Positions 11,801 through 24,860 of a stretch of 64,000 nt of DNA are shown here, in pieces (position 1 is the first letter of the stretch; every line of letters starts with the position of its first letter). Origin of the DNA: Agrococcus baldri (GTDB lineage Bacteria; Actinomycetota; Actinomycetes; Actinomycetales; Microbacteriaceae); NCBI GenBank assembly GCA_900114805.1, contig FOZN01000001.1:744001-808000 (forward strand). Reading direction: 5' to 3'. The translations under genes and the position numbers were made by a program. The notes beneath the pieces were generated by a model. The model saw nothing but the letters and a program-made list of their open reading frames with translations, was not told the DNA's origin and ran no database searches.

Positions 11801-11986
11801 GCTCTCCGTCTTCGTCACCCAGACGCCGCCGTCGTTCAAATCGACGTCGGTGGTGGTGAAGCCGTCGTAGGTGAAGGCGAGGATGCCGAGAGCGACAGAG
11901 ACGGCAGTGACGAGCGCACCCGCCACCGTCGACTTGCGATGGCGCGTGATCCACCGAAGCAAACCGGCATCCCCTTTCCGGGCCAT
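5900..11986 (-). CDS. Giant membrane-anchored Ig-like / fibronectin type III protein
   Basis: About 2028 residues. A short basic cytoplasmic N-terminus is followed by one membrane helix near 21-39, so nearly all of the chain is extracytoplasmic. Residues ~45-400 look like a beta-propeller-type region with repeated GG..V..LD strands. From ~420 to ~1510 there are about ten Ig/cadherin-like repeats, each marked by a variant of VLxNDxDPDGD. From ~1540 onward four or five fibronectin III units (TWAPP.NG.PI, LTNGTAYTFRV) lead to a Cys-containing C-terminal domain. The ATG at 11986 has no obvious ribosome site. An in-frame TTG at 11962 is preceded by GGAAAGGGG at 8 bases and is a serious alternative start. 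First gene of the MoxR operon; a surface adhesin or wall-sensing role is inferred. Confidence 0.85.
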   Translation of the reverse strand: MARKGDAGLLRWITRHRKSTVAGALVTAVSVALGILAFTYDGFTTTDVDLNDGGVWVTKTESQQLGRINIQAQELDAGLTSPTASFDVLQDGDHVLLHNQEASQAIVVDTLQVILGSSVPLPPQGRIALGGGIVAVLDPSDGMLWVMEFSDFTAFSVEATEPIAELGAGAAIEVGRDGTVHAVSPRDGQQLTISQLEEGGFAEPVVRERSELSAMQEPMVTAVGKEAVVLDRATATLLVPGGAVEVPEGAAVQLVGDASDHVIVTAPTQLIRQPLGGGAAEVEEREGGGEAVRPVQLNGCVYAVWTGSAQFLRDCDGQERSEQQVPEMNGTPATFRINRDAVVLNQYQEGSSWLLADTLVLVDNWDDLVPEQSDETSDEDDSESTEDLLTNQPPPLNEENTEPDANDDQFGARPGRSTILPVLWNDSDADGDVLTARVVGDLPEGVEVAPVSNDSELQLELPESFTGGFTFNYEIADGRGGIDTAGVRVQVRAEGENSVPEQLRAQAFAVEQGGEYEYQVLSDWVDPDGDDMYLTGATTDSGDTIQTDPSGRLIYTATGDVGAQTVTVTVSDGRSETTGEIEVDVRERGDAPPLANADFISTIEGREATIRPMLNDYSPSGRPLRLASVEPAEGVQMEWDAATGTVRVLSGPVGTHYLTYMIADGPLSSLGRIRIDIRTPDEEARPVAVRDTALLPQQGTALVDLLANDVDPAGGVLVVQQFTIEGAAPISVELRDRRIVSIRDNGLDAPFQFTYTVSNGRFTETGTVEVIPVAPPAQPRAPKAVDDTATVRAGDYATVDVLQNDFSPDGTPFELLEEVVDTSFASEAEGVAFISEGQLRVHALADAPTRATVSYEIADEHGNRDSATVALTIVPRDPEQNASPAPETVTSRVLAGSTVRIPIPLDGIDPDGDGVELVGYDTGPDGGRILPEVGPDYFDFQAFPESSGTVEFIYRVRDRWGAEGTATVIIGIAQAADVNQTPFAEVDLVTVRPDRSVAIAVLENDSDPDQDALALQADGLELPDELRDAEVNTERHTVDLRSPADEGDYQFTYTATDARGASTTGTVLLTVAEDAELLAPIARDDPLPRDGVELEVPLDVPVLENDLDPDGDPSELVVSVVTGPGTVVDGGVQVVPSDAFQVVTYRVTDLDGLTAEAFVAVPPVRERAPFLTDAEPIQIPSGVLREIPLRDHVTTSNGAPPRITTGDSVSAVSSDETGWIVDTQTLQFRSPQGYVGPGSITFEVTDGDGPDDPDGNTAILTIPIDVTPSSVIAPVFAGAVIRPVAGEDAATFDLRSATTDPDPGDMDAMEFELRGGSMSGVETSLSGSVFSATAGVSTPPGTTGSFQIVAIDPHGNEAPGTVVVEVVPTNRPVAMARDDRGEATQGVALTTDVIDNDFNPFQNDGLPLRVVAAEVVAGEGQVSNDDRRVTVTPGPDFSGVLTVRYTVQDATELVQRQVNGTLTLNVKGRPDAPPRPNVDAVGDSQVTLTWAPPASNGAPITGYVVRSADGSVSQECASTTCVIDGLTNNVTYTFQVIAQNEVGDSDPSAASREARPDVRPEQPAPPQAERGDMQVALTWVAPTNNGSPIQYYNVEISPPAPNGAVSQQVQGLNYTWTGLTNGTAYTFRVQAVNLAVEPSDFSAYSREAVPAGRPFPVGQPSATIDRSIPGEVQMTVTWGAADGNGDPVSAYTVTSSTGLTQTVSGTTANFSNVPADGSSITFQVVATNDVGASDASPASAPRRAVTAPDAPSGVTTVDGDQRVQVSWTPGSRNGLRADEVTFQVRGGGAGTQILGSGSWYTGMNNRGGPYALEVQAVAVIDGQTYTSAWTRQSGQARPFGTPPTPNASVTGQVNQVTFHYSPNGTNGRPLDRLEYVLDGGGNGWTTVRPAASGQFSMSRQPGNEACIRVRVFDTEGTQSEPIVGCGFAKAPPPQLSLSRGGNVTAPNGQTGTNYVLDWSNLVQGQLYRYECHSTSSGMFRDGNWTAPRANGTSPRNQYTFCMSGYSGQGWMVLYANGESWSTQRENWP

Positions 11987-12029
11987 CGCGCGCGCAGGAG
12001 GGTCTGCGGCGTCAGCGGTGGCTCCGCAT

Positions 12030-12058
12030 ATTGTGCCAGAACTGAGCAAACAGAAACC
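12030..12058 (-). promoter_or_regulatory. Possible promoter of the Ig/Fn3-MoxR operon
   Basis: An AT-rich island in a GC-rich intergenic region reads CACAAT on the minus strand (12030-12035), with a weak TTTCTG about 15-17 bases upstream. It lies between the terminator hairpin at 12071-12104 and the operon start at 11986, which is where a promoter is needed. The hexamers match the consensus only partly. Confidence 0.35.
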
Positions 12059-12070
12059 TGGGGAATAGGA

Positions 12071-12104
12071 AGGAGGGGCTCACCCGATCGGGTGAACCCC
12101 TCCT
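12071..12104 (-). terminator. Terminator hairpin after the 12117-13631 gene
   Basis: An almost perfect inverted repeat of 34 bases: AGGAGGGG at one end pairs with CCCCTCCT at the other, and an inner TCACCCG/CGGGTGA pair completes the stem with a single C-A mismatch. It starts 13 bp beyond the stop codon of the minus-strand gene. The downstream strand is only moderately T-rich. Confidence 0.7.
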
Positions 12105-12116
12105 GCGGGCGGTCGA

Positions 12117-13631
12117 TCAGCCTCTGGCGCGCTCGTACGCGTCGAGTCGCTCGGCGTTCTGGGCGTTGAACTCGTCCATCGACTGCCGGTTCCACTCGCG
12201 TGCCTTGCGGCCGCGGCGGGCGACGATGCCGCCGACCCAGACCGGCACCTCGCGGGCGATCACGAACGCCAGCACCGACAGCGGCGCGAGCAGCAGCTGG
12301 CCCAGCGCCTGCGGGTCGATGCCCGGCAGTGCCGTGTAGCCGCCCCAGCCGCCCTGCTCCTCCATGAACGCGCCGCCGATGTGCGCCGCGTAGACGAGCA
12401 GCGCGACGATGAACGCGCCGAGCACGTGGGCCCACCAGCCGGCGCGATTCACGATGAGCGTCACGATCCAGTACGCGAGGAAGAAGATCACGACCGGCAG
12501 CAGGTACGACGGCCGGAGCCACACGGTCTGCAGCGTCTCCATGAGCGCGAAATCGCGGTCGAAGAGGAACCCGACGGCGAGGTACGCGGCCGCGAAGACG
12601 ATCGCGAAGATCAGCGTCGCCAGCAGGGCGACAGCGAAGCCGACAGCCCGTGCGCCCTTGCGCCGCGGCGGCATCGGCTCCTCGACCAGCACGATGGGCG
12701 TGCCCCCGCCGGCGGCAGCGCGGGCGGTCTCGTCGTCCACCGGGATCGACGAGGCTGGCACCTCGTCGCGGATGATGCCGAACCGCTCCGTGCGCCCGGG
12801 CTCCGTCTGCGCGTCGAGCACGCGCGTCGCGGTGCCGGTGTCGGTCTGCTGCGCGTCCATCGCCTGCGTCGGCTGGTCGCCGGCGGGCTGCGCGTCCATC
12901 GCCTGCGTCGGCTGGTCACCGGCGTGCTGCGCATCCATCGCCTGCGTGGGGGCCGGCTCCGAGAACTCCGGGGCGCCGGCATCGCGTTCGCCGGCGCGCG
13001 ATGCCGCAGCGGCGCCACCGACGGCCAGCCCGCCGGCTGCGGCGCCCGCTGCTGCGCCGTCTCCGCCACCGCCTGCACCGGCCGGCTCGCCGTCTGCGCG
13101 GCGCCGCAGCCCGAACGAGGGGCGGCGAGGCTCGACGAGCGCCGGCGGCGCGGCGTCGTCCACTGCATGCGCGCCGGCCGTGTCAGGGTGCTGCTCGAGC
13201 GAGCTCTCCGCAGCATCGCCGTGCGCCGCGTCCACCGAGCCGCGTGCGTCATCCGGGTGCGCGGCGGAGTGCGAGGGGCCGCGCAGCGTCGACGGGGCGA
13301 TCACGGTCGGCTCGATGGATGCGTCGTCGCCGGATCCGTTGTCGGGCGCGCGGCGCTCCCGCTCTGCGGGCGCGGTCTCTTCGGCGTCGAACGGATCCTG
13401 CCTGGCCTCGGCGTCGTGCTCGACGAGCGGCTGATGCTCGTCGTGATCCCCGACCGAGACGGCTGCGACCTCGGCATCGTCGGGCGCGAGCTCCGCGGAG
13501 TCGTAGGTGACCTCCTGCTCGGCCTCCGCCTGCTCATCCGCCGCGGGGTCGGCACTGTCGGCTGCCGGCGTCTCGGCGGGCGTGCTGCCGAAGAACCGAT
13601 CGCGCCACGAGGTGGGCTGCTCGTCGCTCAT
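12117..13631 (-). CDS. Acidic repeat-containing polytopic membrane protein, unknown function
   Basis: The ATG at 13631 is preceded by AGGAGG at 7 bases, which decides it over a TTG two codons upstream. The 504-residue product has a ~330-residue acidic, Ala/Pro/Asp-rich, probably disordered N-terminal half and a C-terminal half with four hydrophobic helices. Near residues 225-265 three copies of a 13-residue repeat beginning TQAMDAQ occur, with a fourth degenerate copy TRVLDAQ. A short basic segment PPRRKGARAVG precedes the first helix. I do not recognise a named family. Long disordered acidic heads on membrane proteins are common in this bacterial group. It is monocistronic, with its own promoter-like TAGAAT and terminator. 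Confidence 0.8.
   Translation of the reverse strand: MSDEQPTSWRDRFFGSTPAETPAADSADPAADEQAEAEQEVTYDSAELAPDDAEVAAVSVGDHDEHQPLVEHDAEARQDPFDAEETAPAERERRAPDNGSGDDASIEPTVIAPSTLRGPSHSAAHPDDARGSVDAAHGDAAESSLEQHPDTAGAHAVDDAAPPALVEPRRPSFGLRRRADGEPAGAGGGGDGAAAGAAAGGLAVGGAAAASRAGERDAGAPEFSEPAPTQAMDAQHAGDQPTQAMDAQPAGDQPTQAMDAQQTDTGTATRVLDAQTEPGRTERFGIIRDEVPASSIPVDDETARAAAGGGTPIVLVEEPMPPRRKGARAVGFAVALLATLIFAIVFAAAYLAVGFLFDRDFALMETLQTVWLRPSYLLPVVIFFLAYWIVTLIVNRAGWWAHVLGAFIVALLVYAAHIGGAFMEEQGGWGGYTALPGIDPQALGQLLLAPLSVLAFVIAREVPVWVGGIVARRGRKAREWNRQSMDEFNAQNAERLDAYERARG
12851..12955. repeat. 39-bp tandem coding repeat, about 2.7 copies
   Basis: Copies start at 12851, 12890 and 12929 and differ by only a few bases. 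They keep the reading frame of the acidic membrane protein (13 residues per unit, TQAMDAQ core). The near identity at DNA level points to recent slippage-type duplication. Confidence 0.75.
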
Positions 13632-13673
13632 CGTCAAACCTCCTGAAGCGGCACGGTGCCGCGTCGTCGGCTG

Positions 13674-13679
13674 ATTCTA
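13674..13679 (-). promoter_or_regulatory. -10 element of the acidic membrane protein gene
   Basis: TAGAAT on the minus strand matches TATAAT at five of six positions, in an otherwise GC-rich gap 43 bases before the start codon. No good -35 hexamer is visible at 16-18 bases. Confidence 0.5.
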
Positions 13680-13743
13680 GGCACGCAGCGGGGCGTGATC
13701 GCTGCGGCGCACCGCCCGAGGGGCAATCATCGGGTACGGCGAA

Positions 13744-13772
13744 GGGGCCGCACCCGAATCGGATGCGGCCCC
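13744..13772 (-). terminator. rpoBC operon terminator
   Basis: GGGGCCGCA and TGCGGCCCC form a perfect 9-bp stem with an 11-base loop that can pair further (CCGA/TCGG). It lies 16 bp past the rpoC stop. The following minus strand carries few T residues, as is common in high-GC actinobacteria. Confidence 0.75.
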
Positions 13773-13787
13773 TGCGCGTGCTGTCGA

Positions 13788-17672
<3,885 letters not shown>

Positions 17673-17710
17673 TGCAATTCCCTCTTGTCGAATTCTGTTC
17701 AGCTGCCGGA

Positions 17711-21181
<3,471 letters not shown>

Positions 21182-21224
21182 GGCAGATACCTCCGGGCCG
21201 GGAAGGGTTGCGGGTCTTCCCGGG

Positions 21225-21252
21225 ATCGTGTCGTCGGTGAGAGACTCGTCAA
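21225..21252 (-). promoter_or_regulatory. Possible downstream promoter P2 of rpoBC
   Basis: On the minus strand TTGACG (21247-21252) and CACGAT (21225-21230) are separated by 16 bases. The -35 hexamer is near consensus and the -10 is weak. A transcript would have a leader of about 35-40 bases before the TTG start. Confidence 0.4.
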
Positions 21253-21261
21253 CACCCTGAA

Positions 21262-21278
21262 GCGCCCGAGAAGGGCGC
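21262..21278 (-). other. Hairpin in the rpoBC leader
   Basis: GCGCCC and GGGCGC flank a five-base loop inside the leader that would be made from the upstream promoter P1. No T-run follows, so it is not an obvious terminator. It could be a leader RNA structure or chance symmetry. Confidence 0.35.
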
Positions 21279-21329
21279 GTGCCGACCGCAATATGAAGGC
21301 ATGGGGGATGTCAGTGAGCGCAACCGGCA

Positions 21330-21358
21330 ACATTACGCCGGTGAGGGCCGAAAGTCCA
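21330..21358 (-). promoter_or_regulatory. Probable main promoter P1 of rpoBC
   Basis: On the minus strand TGGACT (21353-21358) and TAATGT (21330-21335) are exactly 17 bases apart. TAATGT fits the actinobacterial TANNNT pattern. It predicts a leader of about 140 bases before rpoB, which is usual for this operon. Confidence 0.55.
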
Positions 21359-21429
21359 GTCGGAGCGGCGTGTCGGCTGGTGGCACGTTGTGCGTCGGTG
21401 GTAGCACCTGGGAAACGCGGAGCCCTGGC

Positions 21430-21978
21430 TCAACCGGTCTCGACGACCAGACCCCTGAGCAGCTCGTCGAGAGGGCCGTCTTCCAGCATGGCGCCGGAGA
21501 GCGTGAGGTCGATGACCTCGAGGACGGCGACGGCATCGCCGATCCGCCCGAGGCGCCGTGAGACGAACAGCGGCTGGCTGTCGGTCTGCGCGATGATCTC
21601 CACCGCGAGCGCGTCGTCGAAGCCGGTGCGCTCGACCGCTCGCCACGACTGGACGATCCCGTCGACGCCGGCGACCGCGTAGTCGTCGGTCGATTCGCCG
21701 GCCGCGTCTGCGAAGTAGAGATGTGCGACCACCTCAGCGTCGACGTCGGAGGGGAGCAGCCACAGCCGCTCGTCTGCACCCGCACGGGGTCCCGGCATCG
21801 CTGCGATCTCGGTCGCCCTGCCGATGATCGCGCGATGGAGCACGGCATCGGCCCCGGCGAGCGCGTCGGCCAGCCCGGCCGCCCAGGCGAAGACGTCGGG
21901 CGCCGACTCGTCAGGGAAGGACAGCGGCACCCGGACCCAATGGGTCTCCTCCAGATCGAACGCGTATCGCGTGCTCAT
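21430..21978 (-). CDS. Hypothetical protein, last gene of the WXG-like operon
   Basis: This 182-residue soluble acidic protein has no signal peptide or membrane helix. The ATG at 21978 overlaps the stop of the preceding gene (ATGA). It contains a HWVRVPLSFPDE segment near the N-terminus, an Ala-rich middle and a LWLLPSDVDAEVVAHLYFAD stretch that looks like beta strands. I do not recognise the family. The operon position, behind a WXG100-like protein and a helical membrane protein, suggests an accessory, chaperone or immunity-type role, but that is inference from context only. Confidence 0.7.
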   Translation of the reverse strand: MSTRYAFDLEETHWVRVPLSFPDESAPDVFAWAAGLADALAGADAVLHRAIIGRATEIAAMPGPRAGADERLWLLPSDVDAEVVAHLYFADAAGESTDDYAVAGVDGIVQSWRAVERTGFDDALAVEIIAQTDSQPLFVSRRLGRIGDAVAVLEVIDLTLSGAMLEDGPLDELLRGLVVETG

Positions 21979-22562
21979 CGCCAGCGCACCGTCTCCATGA
22001 TCGTGTCGAGCAGTTCGACGTGGCCGCGGATCAGCTCGTCGTCCGTCTCGTCGACGTGCGTGACGGAGCCGATGAATGCCAGACCCTTCTGGTGATGCGG
22101 CTCCGGCAGCGGCAGTCCGTAGAGCACGGTGACCGAGCGGGCGACCGCGAACTCGCCTGTGCCGCGCTGCTCGCGCTCACCACGGAAGACCGGACCGATC
22201 GGCGTGTCGATGCGTTCGAGCGGCGTCTCGGTCACCGACGCGAGGCCGGCTTCGAAGGTCGTGCCGCCACGCGCCACGAACTGCCGCACCGCGATCGACA
22301 TCGGCAGCACCTTCAGCTCCGTCTGCTCCGCCTGCATGAACACCTGTCGGGCGAGCTGCTTCCGCAATCCCTCCCATTGCTGCTGCAGCAGCGTGCGCAT
22401 CTGCGCGTCGAGGTCCGGTCGACCCAGCTCGCGGAACCGCGCGCTGACGAGCCGCTGCACTGCCGCCAGCCCCGCATCATCGACCGAGAATCCTCGCCAA
22501 CCCGGCGGCAGCAGCAGGTGGTAGCCGGTCGGGGATCCGGGCTGCGAGTCGTCAGCCGTCAT
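21975..22562 (-). CDS. Hypothetical protein of the WXG-like operon
   Basis: The ATG at 22562 overlaps the stop of the membrane protein gene (ATGA) and gives 195 residues; longer starts run into that gene. The N-terminus has a YHLLLPPGWRGFSVDD segment, a Gln/Arg-rich helical middle (LLQQQWEGLRKQLARQVF) and a C-terminal beta-rich part ending LLDTIMETVRWR. No signal, membrane helix or catalytic motif is visible. The LPPGWR start followed by an aspartate-rich turn is shared loosely with the next gene product, so the two may be distant relatives. Function unknown. Confidence 0.72.
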   Translation of the reverse strand: MTADDSQPGSPTGYHLLLPPGWRGFSVDDAGLAAVQRLVSARFRELGRPDLDAQMRTLLQQQWEGLRKQLARQVFMQAEQTELKVLPMSIAVRQFVARGGTTFEAGLASVTETPLERIDTPIGPVFRGEREQRGTGEFAVARSVTVLYGLPLPEPHHQKGLAFIGSVTHVDETDDELIRGHVELLDTIMETVRWR

Positions 22563-23062
22563 CCGCGCCGCCTGCGGTCGTGCTCCGTCATCGCCCGGCC
22601 GCCCAGCAGCAGCATCGCAGCGATGGTCGCGACTCCGAGCACGATGCCGATCCAGTGCAGCCCCGGCTCGGTCTCGACGACGCCGCCCGCACTCACACTG
22701 ACCACGGTCGGGAAGGCGAACTGCGACAGCAGCGACAGCAGGACCACACCGGCGACCGTGAATGAGAAGGCGGAGGGGATGCGATGGGACTGATCGGGCC
22801 CGACGAGTGCTGCCATCGGCACGAACGCTGCGAATGCGACGATGCCGATCGCGATCACGAGCCACGCGGGCACCTGGAACAGGGGCCAATCGAGCAGCTG
22901 GCCGTAGAGCGGGTCGAGGTCCCTGCCCATCCGCCCGCCCGTCAGCGCCAGCGATCCGACCACGTACGTCAGGAGCACGAGCGCGCCCACGCCGCAGGCT
23001 GCGAGTCCGATGGCATGGAATCGTGCGATCCAGCGGGCGCGCGCGTCAGCGGACAGGGCCAT
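22559..23062 (-). CDS. Four-helix membrane protein of the WXG-like operon
   Basis: This 167-residue protein has four strong hydrophobic helices near residues 17-40, 65-87, 98-122 and 135-155, a short basic N-terminus and a basic tail EHDRRRRG. It overlaps the preceding gene by 17 bp and the next by 4 bp. No domain is recognised. A small polytopic protein directly after a large secreted-like protein is the arrangement seen for membrane-type immunity proteins, but nothing in the sequence proves that. Confidence 0.75.
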   Translation of the reverse strand: MALSADARARWIARFHAIGLAACGVGALVLLTYVVGSLALTGGRMGRDLDPLYGQLLDWPLFQVPAWLVIAIGIVAFAAFVPMAALVGPDQSHRIPSAFSFTVAGVVLLSLLSQFAFPTVVSVSAGGVVETEPGLHWIGIVLGVATIAAMLLLGGRAMTEHDRRRRG

Positions 23063-24395
23063 TGTCGATCGTGATGTTCTCGACCACGGGGAGGTCGACG
23101 CCGAGCAATCCCGTCAGGCCGATCGCGCCAGAGCTCCCATACACACTGGCGAAGCCGATGCGCTGCCACTGCGACGCTGGGCTCGTGATCGCCGGATTGC
23201 GCAGCAGATCGACGAGGTGCCCCGAGTAGGGCGAGTTGCGCATCGTGTGCACGAACGTCTGCACCTGCGCCGCTTCCGGCCCGCCGTGCAGCAGGGCGTT
23301 GCGCGGACTCACGAGCATGCCCGGTGCCGGGAGCCCAGCCCGCACGTTCGCCGGTGCCCGAAGCCATCTCCACGGCGTCGAGGCGTTCGCGATAGGGCCG
23401 CGAAGCTGCATCGAAGGAAGCCGGAACCATCCGTTGGAAGTGACCTTCAGCATCGATTGCAGTCGCATTGCCGGCAGCCCGCTGCGAACGCCCACCACCG
23501 CGGAGCCGCGCGCGCCGTTGATGAGTGGCCGGAGGGCAGGCGCTCCGCGACTGAGCAGCTTGCCCGCGCCGAACGGCAGAAGTCCGAGCCCTGCCCACAG
23601 CACGTCGCTCAGGGTCGCCTCACCAGCGGCGAACTGAATGAGCTCGCCGATCAGGATCGCCGCTGAGATCCCGACGATCACGAGAGCGAGCAGACCGGTG
23701 AGTGGAGCACCGATCACGAGGGCGATGACACCGAGCGCGAGAACGACCCAGCCGAGCACGTCCAGGAAGTTGTCGAACGCCTCCCAGAAGCCGTCGTTGT
23801 TGTCGGCAGAGTCCATCGCGTCCTCGATGCCGTCCACGGCGGTGTCGTACGCGGCGCTCCAATCGCCGAACTTCGTCTCGAAGGTCGACCAGAGCGCATC
23901 TCGCGTCTCCTTCGCGCCGCTGAGCGTCCCTTCGGCCGTCGTCACCGCATCCTCCGCATCAGCGGTCTGCTCGGCCGTCGGCTCGGTCTCCCACAGCCAG
24001 ACGCGGGCGAGGCCGTCGCGATCGTCCTTCGCTTCCTCGACCGCCTGCAGCGCCGACTGGTACTCCTCCTCGGCTGCGCGGATGTTCTCGATGTTGGGAT
24101 TGATCCAGTCCTGGGCGGTGTCGAGCTCCTTGCCGTACGCCTCGACGACTTCACCCGTCAGTCGGTACCGCACGGCTGCGGCGCGCAGGTCCTCTTCGAC
24201 CTCCGCAGCGGTGGTCGAGAGCTTGTCCGTCGCCTGGCTCCAGTACATGCTCGAATCACCCAGTTCCACGAGTCGCTCGGCAGTCGACTCCATGGTGTCG
24301 GCGAGGACGCCCAGCACCCGGCCGTGCTCAGTGATGCTCTCGGCATTGCCTTCGAGCGCTCGCAGCTCGTACTGCTCGATCGGTGATCGCATCAT
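23046..24395 (-). CDS. Large helical WXG/LXG-like protein with central membrane segment
   Basis: This 449-residue protein has a long N-terminal helical region (residues ~10-215) rich in Glu, Ala and Gln, with coiled-coil character and several Trp residues (MYWSQA, LWSTF, FGDWSAAYD). Next is a hydrophobic pair near 220-260 (VLGWVVLALGVIALVIGAPL, LLALVIVGISAAILIG), then a Gly/Pro-rich linker and a 110-residue C-terminal part. The build matches type VII secretion substrates with an N-terminal WXG/LXG helical domain and a variable C-terminus. No toxin catalytic motif is seen at the end. Two adjacent ATGs at 24395 and 24392 overlap the stop of the WXG100-like gene; the first is taken. Confidence 0.72.
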   Translation of the reverse strand: MMRSPIEQYELRALEGNAESITEHGRVLGVLADTMESTAERLVELGDSSMYWSQATDKLSTTAAEVEEDLRAAAVRYRLTGEVVEAYGKELDTAQDWINPNIENIRAAEEEYQSALQAVEEAKDDRDGLARVWLWETEPTAEQTADAEDAVTTAEGTLSGAKETRDALWSTFETKFGDWSAAYDTAVDGIEDAMDSADNNDGFWEAFDNFLDVLGWVVLALGVIALVIGAPLTGLLALVIVGISAAILIGELIQFAAGEATLSDVLWAGLGLLPFGAGKLLSRGAPALRPLINGARGSAVVGVRSGLPAMRLQSMLKVTSNGWFRLPSMQLRGPIANASTPWRWLRAPANVRAGLPAPGMLVSPRNALLHGGPEAAQVQTFVHTMRNSPYSGHLVDLLRNPAITSPASQWQRIGFASVYGSSGAIGLTGLLGVDLPVVENITIDNGPVR

Positions 24396-24721
24396 CGCAC
24401 CGGATCCGTGAGGGTCGTCGACTCGCCCTCTGCGTCCTGCAGGTACCCGGCGGTGTCGCGATCCCAGTTCGTCCAGGTCTCGATGAGGCCGCGGAGCGAT
24501 TCGTCGATGGCCGTGAGGTTGTCGGTGAGCTTGCCGCGCTTGTCGTTCCACTTGCTCTCGAACTCGCCTGCCTTGTCACGCAGACTTCTGCGGCCGTCAG
24601 GGCTGCCGATATCCGACTCGAGCTGGTTGTTCGTGTCGCCGGCGTTCTCGAATTCGTTGATCGTCAGCGTGAGGCCACGGTGCAGCTCACGCATGCGCTC
24701 GAGATCGAGCATGATGTCCAC
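24392..24721 (-). CDS. WXG100-like small helical protein
   Basis: A GTG at 24721 gives 109 residues; an ATG three codons later is possible and neither has a strong ribosome site. The product is almost entirely helical and charged, with a central SKWNDKRGKLTDNLTAI turn that resembles the WXG bend between two helices, and a conserved-looking N-terminal half LDLERMRELHRGL. Size, composition and position in front of the larger helical protein fit an ESX/WXG100-type partner. No WXG triplet in strict form is present, so the assignment is by build. First gene of a five-gene overlapping operon. Confidence 0.62.
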   Translation of the reverse strand: MDIMLDLERMRELHRGLTLTINEFENAGDTNNQLESDIGSPDGRRSLRDKAGEFESKWNDKRGKLTDNLTAIDESLRGLIETWTNWDRDTAGYLQDAEGESTTLTDPVR

Positions 24722-24753
24722 GGTCGCCAACTCTCTACTCGGTCGCCCCCCAC

Positions 24754-24759
24754 ACCCTA
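24754..24759 (-). promoter_or_regulatory. -10-like element of the WXG-like operon
   Basis: TAGGGT on the minus strand lies 32 bases before the GTG start in the divergent gap between 24721 and 24861. It fits TANNNT. No clear -35 is visible. Confidence 0.4.
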
Positions 24760-24860
24760 GGTGCGCTCGGCGTCCGCTCGCGACGGGGAGAACTGCCCAG
24801 TGAGCGAGCGCCTCGCGCACCGTCGACGGTGGTACCCGGCAGACGCGGGAGGATGGTGCG

